This document shows, one piece after another, positions 13,301 through 22,735 of a stretch of DNA of 64,000 nucleotides. The first letter of the stretch is position 1; the number at the start of each line of letters is the position of its first letter. This DNA is from Acanthochlamys bracteata (taxonomy: Eukaryota; Streptophyta; Magnoliopsida; Pandanales; Velloziaceae): positions 4,037,262-4,101,261 of the forward strand of contig CM034145.1 of NCBI GenBank assembly GCA_019914995.1, given 5' to 3'. The notes beneath the pieces are model-generated. The model was not told the DNA's origin. It did no database searches and saw only the letters and a program-made list of their open reading frames with translations. The position numbers and the translations under genes were made by a program.

Positions 13301-14293
13301 GAAGATCTCAATGCAGCACATATAACCCTCTCAGATTTCTGTTGCTCCTGTAGGAGTTCTGCAGTGGTGACAACAACCTGTAAAATAAAATCATCAACGA
13401 GTAGTGCTTTCAATATTTTTTGGTTTACCAACACACGCGTGAAAAAAAAAATAACAAATTCCAAAAATTTCAAAAACATAATCTTTGAGTTTCAAAACCA
13501 GTTTGTCTTCATAATCAATCCCTACGGCTCAAGAACACATCCAAAATCTGTAATATAACTTGAGCACATCCATCGGTTTACCAAAACTTTTATCCAAAAA
13601 TCCAAAAAAATAAAAACTAACTTCCCTAACCAACCTCGTCACCTGCAATTGAATCTCCCTTTGCTCCGCTCGGGCTCCGGCTTCGGACAAGCCAAAACAG
13701 AAACAAAATTTCGAAAAATCATATAAAAAACAAAAATTGGTACAACATTGAAAGAAACAACAATACCAGCAATCGGTATTGATTGAATTCGAGGTTCAAG
13801 ATCGGTGAGCTCGGGAGCGCACACTCTAGTGACACGATCGGCTTCGAATAGAGGTTGTAATTGATGAAATTGATGTAGGAAATATGAAGAGAAGAAAGAG
13901 GAGAAGAAAAAATCACGATTTGCTTACCGAATCGACGCTCGTGGGATGGAACGAGAGGGGTTCGTCGCAGTCGGGTTTCACGATCGACTGCGAGAAAGAA
14001 GCCATTGGACATGAAATTGAAGGAAGGAGAAGAGGCTCGGGACCACTATGTAAAGTTTTTTGCCAGATACCTCCGATCTCCGGCTCGGAGCGGCGACGGA
14101 GGGATCCGTTCGGGAGACAACGAAACAACTAGAGGAAAGAAAATATGAAAAAAACATGAAATAAAAAATTACGAGCGTGTTGTTATACAGTACTTACGTA
14201 AAAATGAAGAAAAGTACTAAATCTTTACCGTCTGATCGGATGGTGTCGAGTTGATGTACGCGATGTATCCGCATAGTTATTTTTGTGCCACAG
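10351..14293. mobile_element. Pack-MULE-like element with long inverted arms
   Basis: Arms of about 0.93 kb (10351-11285 and about 13345-14293) are inverted copies of each other, diverged by point changes and small indels. They enclose a 2-kb interior with no transposase. Both ends abut (TA)n tracts; the left end reads GAGGCACAGTGTGAGC and the matching right end TGTGGCACAAAA. The arms are GC-rich at the outside and contain exon-like sequence with splice sites, which continues into the interior on the minus strand (see the gene-fragment entry). Carrying host-type exons without transposase is the definition of a Pack-MULE. The donor gene is not recognised, and part of the interior (11450-12590) holds nothing I can name. 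Confidence 0.7.
12595..14005 (-). pseudogene. Multi-exon gene fragment carried by the Pack-MULE
   Basis: Minus-strand exons can be read inward from the right arm. Exon 1, 13928-14005, starts ATG, has 26 codons (MASFSQSIVKPDCDEP...) and ends TCG|GTAAGC. Exons near 13780-13860 and 13630-13700 encode APELTDLEPRI and a Pro/Glu-rich piece. Exon 13249-13377 (43 codons, VVVTTAELLQEQQKSERV, then RSSVSQTYIF) has an intact CAG acceptor and a GTAAGT donor. Exon 12995-13064 encodes EASSVAISTLEEFLYDFKE. The last exon, from 12720, encodes DDIYKVLIESK, then an in-frame TGA, then TKKLTIASLKSQLSNVCGPI and a TAA. Damage: the TGA, a phase mismatch before the fifth piece, and a lost AG in the right-arm acceptor of exon 2 (CAA where the left arm has CAG). 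The protein family is unknown to me. The left arm carries an inverted copy of the first exons without the ATG. Confidence 0.6.
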
Positions 14294-14319
14294 GTCGCGC
14301 GCGTGTATATATATATATA

Positions 14320-15357
14320 GGATGGGAATATGCACACACTCCGGTACTGTGCGTGCACACCCGCACATCCAATATCAGCCGTCTGATCAAATGATCAGAC
14401 GGCTGATAAGAAAAGGAAACGCGTGAAGCGCGTTCCCTTCTAATTACTCCCGCGTGCACGCGCTTCACGCGTTCATATCTTCCTCGCCTCGTCCGAGCTC
14501 TCGCCCGAGCTTTCTCGAGCTCTCCCGCCGGTGCTCCCTCCCGCGGTTCTTCTTCGCTTTTCTCCGTTTTTTCCTCTTTATATCTTCCTCAGATTCTTCT
14601 CAGCGTTTCTTCATTTTCTTCGGATGGAACGAGCTCCCGCGCCGATCGCTAGGGTTTCGGCTCACACTACGATCACCGGAATCCGAGCACAAGAATGTGG
14701 AATTCGCTTCGCCTCCAACCTCTGTTGCTTCTATTAGCCTCAATTTCAGCCGCTCCGGCGAAATTGACGGCCCGGCTCACCAAAGTAGGTTCCTCGGCGC
14801 GGTAAGATTTATTATTTAAAATTTTCGAAAATCTTCTTCCAATTGACGTTCATCTCTTCGAATCATTATGTTTTTGAATTTTTTCTGAATTTTTTTTCTT
14901 TAAATTGGCAGCGTCAGCTCACCGAGGCTGCTCCGGCTCGTTCGATGGAGAGTTGAATGAACTATGATCAATTTTATTACTTTTCTTCACATTGTGGTAA
15001 GCTTTTGAAATGTTTTGGATTTTTTTGGTTAGCCGATTTCAATCGGTTTTTCATTATTTTTTTTTCTCAGAATTGTCATCATCGGCTCACCTAGGCCAGT
15101 TGAAGACGGTGTGCCGATTGTGGTAAGCTTTTGATAAGTTTTGGAATTTTTGAGGTGTGCCGATTTCGTTCGATTTTTCATTGGACGGTGATGTTTGGTG
15201 TTTTTTTTTTCTTTTTTTTGCAGTGAAGAGTTCCTACATCAAGCTTATGCTGTAATTGAATGATGATGTTCGGTTCTTCTCAGCTGCAGCAGTGGGATAG
15301 CTTCATTGAAGAGTTGTGAATGTTATCACAAGATTGGTGCTGTCAACCTCTAAGTCG
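14320..15357 (+). repeat. Left inverted arm of element 1
   Basis: Pairs with 19379-19934. The match runs from the terminus to about 14494, breaks, resumes at about 14980 (TTTTCTTCACATTGTGG) and continues to about 15357 (AACCTCTAAGTCGTC). The unpaired 14495-14980 is GC-rich, contains an exon-like stretch (GAACGAGCTCCCGCGCCGAT onward to a possible GCGCGG|TAAGAT donor at about 14801) and has no counterpart on the right. The ORFs 14454-14819 and 14531-14737 fall in it and have no recognisable domain. Confidence 0.85.
14373..14471. repeat. Two consecutive hairpins near the left terminus
   Basis: Hairpin 1 (14373-14408) is a perfect palindrome with 17-bp arms (TATCAGCCGTCTGATCA) and a 2-nt spacer. 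Hairpin 2 (about 14417-14471) has perfect 15-bp arms (AACGCGTGAAGCGCG) around a 25-nt loop. Both are present in the right arm (19785-19885) with only one or two mismatches. Preservation in both arms suggests a structural or protein-binding role; inference only. Confidence 0.85.
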
Positions 15358-16181
15358 TCTACATTATTGTAGATTGTTGTGTTGTGCAGCTGTTGTTGTA
15401 TTACCTATTGTTTTGTGTAGCTGCTGTTGTGTTGTCTTGTATTCTATTACTTGAATGAATTAAATGTTTTGAATAAAGTATTGAGCCAAAGTGTGAATAG
15501 TTTCCTGTGGATTGGAATTACTGAAGTGTATAGCTGTCAATGGTTTCATGTTGTGAATGAAATATTTGATTTACAGCAATAAAGGAACGAGAAGTGCTTT
15601 GAAACATATTCTCTGTTCTGTTTTATGAATGTTTGGCTGGCAATCACATTGTCTGTTCTGTTGAGCTTCTGGCAGTGCCGTGAATGCATCAATGAATGAA
15701 GTGTTGTGAATGCATCAATGAATGAGGTGTTGTCGAAATGAATGCATCAATGAATGAGGTGTTGTGTCTTGTAGTATATGTTCAAAACAGTGAAATCAGC
15801 ATATGTTTAAACCAGTGAAATCAGACAGTACATGCTCAATTTTTTTCTTCTTTGAAACAGAATTCAAAATACATCATCATATTACATAAACAGAATAAAA
15901 AATACAAAGTCTTAATCTGACATAAACAGAAACAAAAAGAAAAACACTTCTTTATACATAAACAAAGAACAAAAACAGAAATATTTCATTACACATTTAA
16001 TAGAAATAAAAACAGAAACAAATCCTTATACATAAATAGAGAACAAAAACAGAAATATTCCATGACATATTTAACAGAAACAAAAACAGAAATACTTCAT
16101 AGCACATTTAACAGAAACACTTCATCATTTTACTAATAAAAAATTCCATAAAAGAAATAGATACATAAACACTTCATCATT
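15358..16181. repeat. Element 1 interior 3' of the transposase, with short tandem repeats
   Basis: Non-coding DNA between the left arm and the transposase stop. At 15682-15770 a unit of about 30 bp (core GAATGCATCAATGAATGA followed by GGTGTTGT) occurs three times. At 15890-16140 words of the type ACATAAACAGAAACAAAAAC recur irregularly. The latter covers the likely 3' UTR of the transposase gene. Confidence 0.6.
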
Positions 16182-18704
16182 TTACTCCAAATGAATAACT
16201 AACTCTTCGTTGACACTATCTTCATCTTCACTTGTGTTTTTATCTTCATCATCTCCATTAAGAACTATCAAATAGAAAAGTGAAGACACATATTAATTTA
16301 AAATTTTTTTTCAAAAGAGACGGTATATTAGTAATCAAAACTAAGAAAATAAAATATTGACTTGTCTTTTTTTTTCTATTTGGATTTTCAGGACAATTGC
16401 GTTTGTCATGTTTAACACCATATTTATTACAGAACGCACATTTCCTTCCGATTTTTGCTTTGGCTCTTGAACAAGCTCTCTCCAAACCTCCTTTAATTCT
16501 AGTACTACCTTTGTAAATATTTCCTTCTTTTTTTCTTCCCTTAATTTGTGAGATATTGGGATTTAAAAGTAAAATTTGGGAAGCATGAATTGGTGATGGT
16601 AAGTTATCATTGATACCTGAAGTGTCAACTGGAATCTTATCCCTATCATCAGTTCTCCTTACTTTTTTGAGCTTTTGTGACAGTTCTTGTGATGCTTGCA
16701 ACATGATTTGATATCCCTCGTCTGTTTCAGCCGCTTCATAAATCAATTGATTGAAAACCATCTGCAGTTGTGTTGTTCTCAATAATTCAGACTTTTCATT
16801 ACCCTTTACTGGTCCACCATCATATTTGGCTCTATATTTGTTACTTCCTTTCATCCACCTTTTAACAATAAACTGCTCCGGTATCTCTATATCACGACTC
16901 TGAAAAACTTTTATAAGGTGCCCACAAGGAATCCCCATAAATTCAAAAAGTTTGCATTCACAGCTACCTTCCTTTGTTGATGGACAAAATTTTACCTTCC
17001 ACTCACGCAGGTCACCTTCAACTCGAGACTTGTAAATATAAGTCGTATACCCATCATTACCCTTTTCATCGTCGTAAAGGGCATATTCTGCTTCAGCTTT
17101 CTCAAATTCTGTCTTGAACCTCTCGTATACATTTCTTGTATATACTCTTGCTGCACATTTCAAGACAAGTGAATTACCATTAATAATACGAGATGAGTGT
17201 TCACTGATATAATTCTCTTTTTTTTCTTTTTCAACCATTCTACTCAAACATTTATCATTCTTCAATACAAACTCTCGGAGAGTTGTGGTTAGTTGGAAAA
17301 AATTCTTATATGTAGCATTCATACCTTCAGAGCGTCCGGTAGTGTTAGTGCCTGCATAGAATGTATTCAAGTGATAAACAGGTAACCACTTTTGTCGAAT
17401 CTCGTATATACCTCGGAGCCATTCATTTTCCTCCAACTCATATGCACATATCAAATCCTCCCACTTTTTTTCAAAAGTGTTAGGAATATAACTATCCCGA
17501 ATACACGACTTGATATCCTTTTTAAATTTTGACTTCTTGAAATAAACATGTGAAAGCTTTTCGGCAAATTTTTTCATAATATGCCACAAACAAAATCTGT
17601 GTCGTGTATTTGGGAATACCTTCGCAACAGCTGCTGTCATAGCTCTGTCTTGATCTGTCATGATTGAAGATGGAGCACACCCGCCCATAGCTGCAAGCCA
17701 TGTTTCAAAAAGCCACTGAAATGAATCTTCCGTCTCATCCAAAAGCAATCCACAACCAAACTGAATTGATTGCATGTGATGATTAACTCCAGTGAAGGAC
17801 GCAAATGGCATGTCATACACATTCTTTCGATAGGTGGTGTCAAAAAATATCACGTCACCGAAATACTGATACTGAGTGCGTGACCGACCATCTACCCAGA
17901 AAAAATTGATTGCCCTTGCTTCATTATCCGTTTGTATTGCATAGAAGAAATTCTGATCTTCTATGCTCTTCTTCTTAAAGAAATCAAGCACTGCAGTAGC
18001 ATCACCATTGATAGGTTTTTTGTACTCCTTCGAGCGGCATAAGTGATTCCAACAATCTCTGTTATCAAAACCATTTTGTGGTCCGTCAAGTATATCTGCA
18101 ATTTTATTGACGGGTAAGCCTTCGTCTAGAAATGAGTCAATCAAGCACTTAGCTGCAGGCGGTATATTTCTACAAACTGGCATGAGCATCCTCTTTGCTG
18201 GACTAACAAGATCATGATTATGCTTACCAATATACGTCACAACTTTCCACAATCCTGTAGCTTGTTTTGTCACTCTCATTGTCGCAGTACATCCACATTT
18301 CGCCGTACTCGTACTTCTCTTCTTGACATCTTGTTTAGACTCGTGCTCTATACTTTGTTTTGGATGGCTTCTATGATTTCCAAAACGATCACATGTCATT
18401 TGGCAAGTAGTCACTTCATCTGAGCCTCGAACTCTTTTATTTGTACTTCGAGTCACCACACTAAATCCGTTGGCTTTTCCATAATTTATATAGAACTGTT
18501 TCGCTTCTTCAAGGCTGCCAAATATCATCTCTACACGCGGCGACTTGATATTTTCATTTATTGTGTTTGAAGTTGGAAAAAAAGAACTAGGCTCAAAATC
18601 TGAAATTAAAAAGAAATAACAATTTAAAAAATAAGTAATAAATAAAATAATAATGCTGTGAATTTGATGCTTGACAAATAAATACCTTTTAACTCATGTG
18701 CCAT
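16182..18704 (-). CDS. FAR1-type MULE transposase, intact
   Basis: Three exons join in phase: 18686-18704 (starts ATGGCACATGAG, donor AAAAG|GTATTT), 16362-18599 (acceptor TTTCAG, donor ACAA|GTCAAT) and 16182-16264 (acceptor GATAG, acidic tail ending HLE, TAA), giving 779 aa. The last intron sits at the same place in the related copy at 55.5-57.8 kb, which supports the model. Order: FAR1 DNA-binding domain (about 30-140; zinc ligands in TTCQMTCDRF, KCGCTATMRV and GKHNHDL), MULE DDE domain (Asp of FFDTTYRKNVYD at about 260, Asp of SIMTDQD at about 322, CLWH at about 343-346, probable Glu of TFEKKWEDL at about 383), SWIM zinc finger (CECKLFEFMGIPCGH, about 553-567) and a C-terminal zinc knuckle with unusual spacing (CAFCNKYGVKHDKRNC). 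Expected to bind the element ends in the nucleus and catalyse cut-and-paste transposition. No stop, frameshift or lost catalytic residue is visible. A domesticated FRS gene is less likely because of the flanking inverted arms. Confidence 0.9.
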
Positions 18705-19378
18705 AGTGCTGAAGTTTGAAATTTTAGTGAAAAAATTTGAGATGAAAAAAAAAATTAAAAGAAGCAGACAGAAGAAAGAATGAAACAGAGTGGAAACAGA
18801 GAGCGGACAGAACGTATGTTAGAACGAAGACAGTAAGCTTCTCCCGCGCGTAGTGTTCATTCTCCCGCGCAGGCATGTCATGCATTTAATGATCACCTGC
18901 TCCTTTTCAAATGATCAACTGCTCCATTTGAAATATTATTTCGTGGGTAAAAAAAAGACTAAATAAATGATTAAATTAGTTTAATACAAAGTTAATAAAA
19001 ATTAAACACTGATTATATTATTTGAACAGATTAAGAAATTCATCTCTACTTAGTGATTCATTCACAACTTCATTCATCGACTTCATTCACAACATCACAA
19101 CCCTTTCATTCATTTACAAGTTCAAACAACACTGCATTCACAGCATTCAGCCACAACAAATCATTCAAAGCTTTGGCTCAAACACTTCATTAAAAACACT
19201 TCATTCATTCACTGGTGAATTTTTCATTCACCACAGTTACATAATAGATAGAAAAACATGAGGAAAGAAAGTTTCCAACTGCTTCGAGAAATAATACAAC
19301 TGCTGTGAGAAACGTTTGACAGTACAAACTTGTGAAAAAAATTAATACAACGTCGAGCAGTGGAAGCTGCTGCAGTTG
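18705..19378. other. Upstream region of the transposase inside element 1
   Basis: AT-rich 5' flank of the minus-strand transposase. It includes a purine-rich stretch at 18720-18800 and TTCATTCAC-type short repeats at 19050-19240. The small ORFs here (for example 19022-19261) are products of those repeats. The promoter was not located; in MULEs it normally lies in the arm. Confidence 0.4.
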
Positions 19379-19934
19379 AGACGACTTAGAGGTTGACAGC
19401 ACCAATCTTGTGATAACATTCACAACTCTTCAATGAAGCTATCCCACTGCTGCAGCTGAGAAGAACCGAACATCATCATCCAATTACAGCATAAGCTTGA
19501 TGTAGGAACTCTTCACTGCAAAAAAAAGAAAAAAAAAAACACCAAACATCACCGTCCAATGAAAAATCGAACGAAATCGGCACACCTCAAAAATTCCAAA
19601 ACTTATCAAAAGCTTACCACAATCGGCACACCGTCTTCAACTGGCCTAGGTGAGCCGATGATGACAATTCTGAGAAAAAAAAATAATGAAAAACCGAATG
19701 AAATCGGCTAACCAAAAAAATCCAAAACATTTCAAAAGCTTACCACAATGTGAAGAAAAGACGAGGCGAGGAAGATATCAACACGTGAAGCGCGTGCACG
19801 CGGGAGTAATTAGAAGGGAACGCGCTTCACGCGTTTTCTTTTCTTATCAGCCGTCTGATCATTTGATCAGACGGTTGATATTGAATGTGCGGGTGTGCAC
19901 GCACAGTACCGCGGGTGTGTGCACATCCCCATCC
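19379..19934 (-). repeat. Right inverted arm of element 1
   Basis: Inverted copy of the left arm lacking the 485-bp GC-rich segment: the junction at about 19756-19768 reads directly from AAAAGACG to AGGCGAGGAAGATAT. It contains the two hairpins (19785-19885). Identity to the left arm is high by eye, with scattered single-base differences. Confidence 0.85.
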
Positions 19935-20559
19935 ATATATATATATATATATAGAGCGGGTGTTTAGAAGCACATTTCAAATACTATTTTTTAACTTTTT
20001 TTAATTACAAAATATTTAAAAAATTTATTTAAAAATTTAGATAGTTTAGAAAAATTTTATGTGATAAGATCTTTTTATTGCATTTTTTTTTTTAAGTAAA
20101 AAAAATAGAGCTCATTTTCAAAAAAATAAAAATACTCTCCATTTTAGAAAACTCTATTTTATAAATAATCCCGAACGCACCCATAATCTTTCTGTAAAAA
20201 GTCCCGACATAGATATGGAGTCACCCGTGCAACCGCGTTATACAGTATTAGAAAATTAGGAAAATAGCAAAGTACAGTTTAATAATGCCGATGGCATATC
20301 CATTAGAGAGCACCATAAGTGGCTTTCAAAAGAGTATGGAATATTGATTTGCTCTTATGTTCAAATGACATTGAATATGGGCTTGGTTAGAGAAAAATAT
20401 ACCATAGGTCATGATCATATACACTCAAGGCTATGCGGTAGTAAGATATCAAATGAAATTTTATTTAAATTTATATACATATGTTGTTTACTAAATAGAA
20501 TTAAATCTAGTTCATGTACAGATCAATTTGAGATTGATTTTGGGAGTTAGGCATAGAAA
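19935..20559. mobile_element. (TA)n tract and a short MITE at about 19966-20180
   Basis: After the TA tract a segment of about 215 bp starts GGGTGTTTAGAAGC and ends CCCGAACGCACCC, imperfect inverted ends of the common GGGTGCGTTTGG-type plant MITE, with an A/T homopolymer interior. No clear target duplication. From 20181 to 20559 nothing is recognised. Confidence 0.45.
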
Positions 20560-21390
20560 AAATATTTGCATAAGGCAAAGAAGAGTTGTACAAGAAATGA
20601 AGGTATAAATCTCATAAACATTATAAGAACATGGAATATGGGGAGGTAGGAAGGGCTAACCCACCAACCGATTTTAAGGAATGGTAAATTTGATGATTGG
20701 AAGCTATTATGAAATTTATTTGATGATCCAACTATTTTGGTGAGTGAAATGTCCAACTTTTTTGTCATTATATATTAAAATTTATAATATAACAACTATC
20801 ATATCATCTCTATAGGCGAGGTCGACAATTATGAAGAAATTGCGCCGGTAAACAACTGGATCCTTACACTGAAGGCAAAGTTATAGCAAGCATCACTCAT
20901 CAAACGGTAAATATATAATAATTTTTATATGAATTTTTTATTCACATTCACATTATCAAAAATGTATAGGGGTCAAAACCTACAAGATACCATACATTAA
21001 AAGTACAGAAAATATGCCAGAGCATGATACAACGAACTATGAATAACTATGTAAATAAGACGTTTAATTATCAATTACAACAAAATATTATTAATTATCT
21101 TATAATAAATTAAAGTAAAAAGTGACGCAAATGTTAGAAGAATTGTCACAAACGGAAGAACCAATGTCACAAGAGCAAGTAATGAAAACTGTTTTGCATC
21201 CGGCTACTATCATGGCAGGGGACGAAGACCTAATCCAAAGCCAAGATATGGCAATGAAGCTTCTATTTAAAAGCCACACTAGAACAACAAAAAATGCAAG
21301 TGATTGCTCTTCAACAGTAAATAGAACTGAAGCAAAAGCAATACAATTATGTCATTCAAATAGTTTTATTATTGTGCTATTAAAATAAGT
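20560..21390 (+). pseudogene. CACTA (Ptta/En-Spm) transposase fossil
   Basis: Fragments of a CACTA Ptta-type protein in shifting frames. Near 20670-20760 a piece reads FDDWKLL and LFDDPTILVSEMS. At 21122-21200 the frame reads TQMLEELSQTEEPMSQEQV, and in another frame at 21196-21245 SGYYHGRGRRPNPK, which matches the family pattern of a Gly-rich SGYxxGLGxGPKP block. Frame changes and stops show decay. The tandem array immediately downstream may belong to the same element. Confidence 0.4.
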
Positions 21391-21394
21391 AGTA

Positions 21395-22530
21395 TTACTA
21401 TTATGACAAGAATGATGCGTAAGAAGAAGCGAAATTGATTTTTGAGGTCCATGAGTAAAAATAGAATAATTTTTGTATTCTTAAGGTTTTAATATAAAAT
21501 ACTTGCCTTATAACAACTACAAGGGTTAAAATAAAAATAACCGACAAATTGATGTGAAATCACGGCGAAGATGACACGTAGGATGAATCGAAATTAGTTT
21601 CGAAGGTTGAACGAGTGAGTCAGGCCCTATTAGCATTCTTAAAATTTTAAAATAAAATATGTAGCTTTAGAACAACTAATGGGATCAAAATAAAAGTAAA
21701 CTACCAAATTATGTGAAACCTATATATACACGATTATCTCGACTATGGTGACACATAAAAAAAATCGGAATTAGTTTCGGACGCCTAATGAGTAGACTAG
21801 AACCCTGTTCGCACTTAAAATTTTAATATAAATAATTATCTTTATAACAACTAAAAGGGTCAAAATAAAAAAACAAATGACATAAAACTTTCACGTATAC
21901 GACCATCTCAACAAAACTAACACTTAGAAAAAATCCGAATTAATTTTGGTGGACGAAAGTGGAATAAAACTCTACTAGCATTCTTAAAATCTTAATATAG
22001 AATACTTAGCTTATAATAACTAAGGCAATTTAAATAAAAAATAAAAGACCAAGTAGCGTGAAACTTATCCGCGCACAATCATCTCCGCGAAGATTATGCA
22101 TACAAAGAATCGGAATTAATTTCGAAAACTAAACAAGTAGAATATAACCCTATTAGTATTTTTAAGTTTTAATTATAAATATTTAACTAAATAAAAGTTA
22201 AAAAAGTCAAAATGACAAATAAACAATCAAATGACGTAAAACCTACACATACACGATAGTTTCTGCAAAGATGACGCATACGAAAAATCGAAATTAATTT
22301 CGGAGGCCGAACGAGTAAAATAAAACCTTTATTAGCACAATTAAAATTTTAATATAGAATTCTTAATATTATAACAACTAAGAGGATCAAAATGAAAATA
22401 AGCAACCAAATGATGCATAACTTACAAATACACAACCATCTTTTGGAGAGTGATATGTATGAAGAAACGAAATTGGTTTCAGAAGCAGAATGAGTGAAAT
22501 AAAGCCCTACTAGAAACTTGTTCTTTTTCC
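21395..22530. repeat. Tandem array, seven diverged units of about 160-180 bp
   Basis: A phrase of the form ATCGGAATTAATTTCGGAGG recurs at about 21431, 21589, 21766, 21935, 22110, 22289 and 22468. Each is followed by GAGTAxAATAAAACCCTATT, ATTCTTAAAATTTTAATATA and TAACAACTAAGAGGGTCAAA-type phrases. Spacings are 158, 177, 169, 175, 179 and 179 bp. Units differ by many substitutions, so the array is old. It ends just before the 3' end of the DENN gene. Confidence 0.9.
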
Positions 22531-22735
22531 TTTCTAGCCATAAGAATAACTAGTTTCCAAGAACTTTTCAATAAAATTTACAGTTTATACAACAAATACA
22601 TAGCCATAAGTTACTTATACACTTCTTTATACAATACAATAACTTCAAAAATGACAATCGACAACACTATTAATAAACAAAACGGGTAGTGAAAGCATTT
22701 TACAAATACGCCATCTCTAATTCTCAGCAATCTGT
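22531..22735 (-). other. Probable 3' UTR of the DENN gene
   Basis: Minus-strand sequence after the TAA at 22736-22738, AT-rich and without repeats; it meets the tandem array at about 22530. No unambiguous polyadenylation signal was picked out. Confidence 0.4.

Larger units (their letters stand above)
14320..19934 (-). mobile_element. Apparently complete FAR1-type MULE (element 1)
   Basis: A 5.6-kb element with long terminal inverted repeats (14320-15357 and 19379-19934) around one transposase gene. The ends read GGATGGGAATATGCACACAC (left) and, complemented, GGATGGGGATGTGCACACAC (right). (TA)n flanks both sides, so the 9-bp duplication usual for MULEs cannot be told from the tract. The left arm is about 485 bp longer than the right because of a GC-rich segment present only there. 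The transposase reads through without stops, making this the only candidate autonomous element in the window. Confidence 0.88.
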
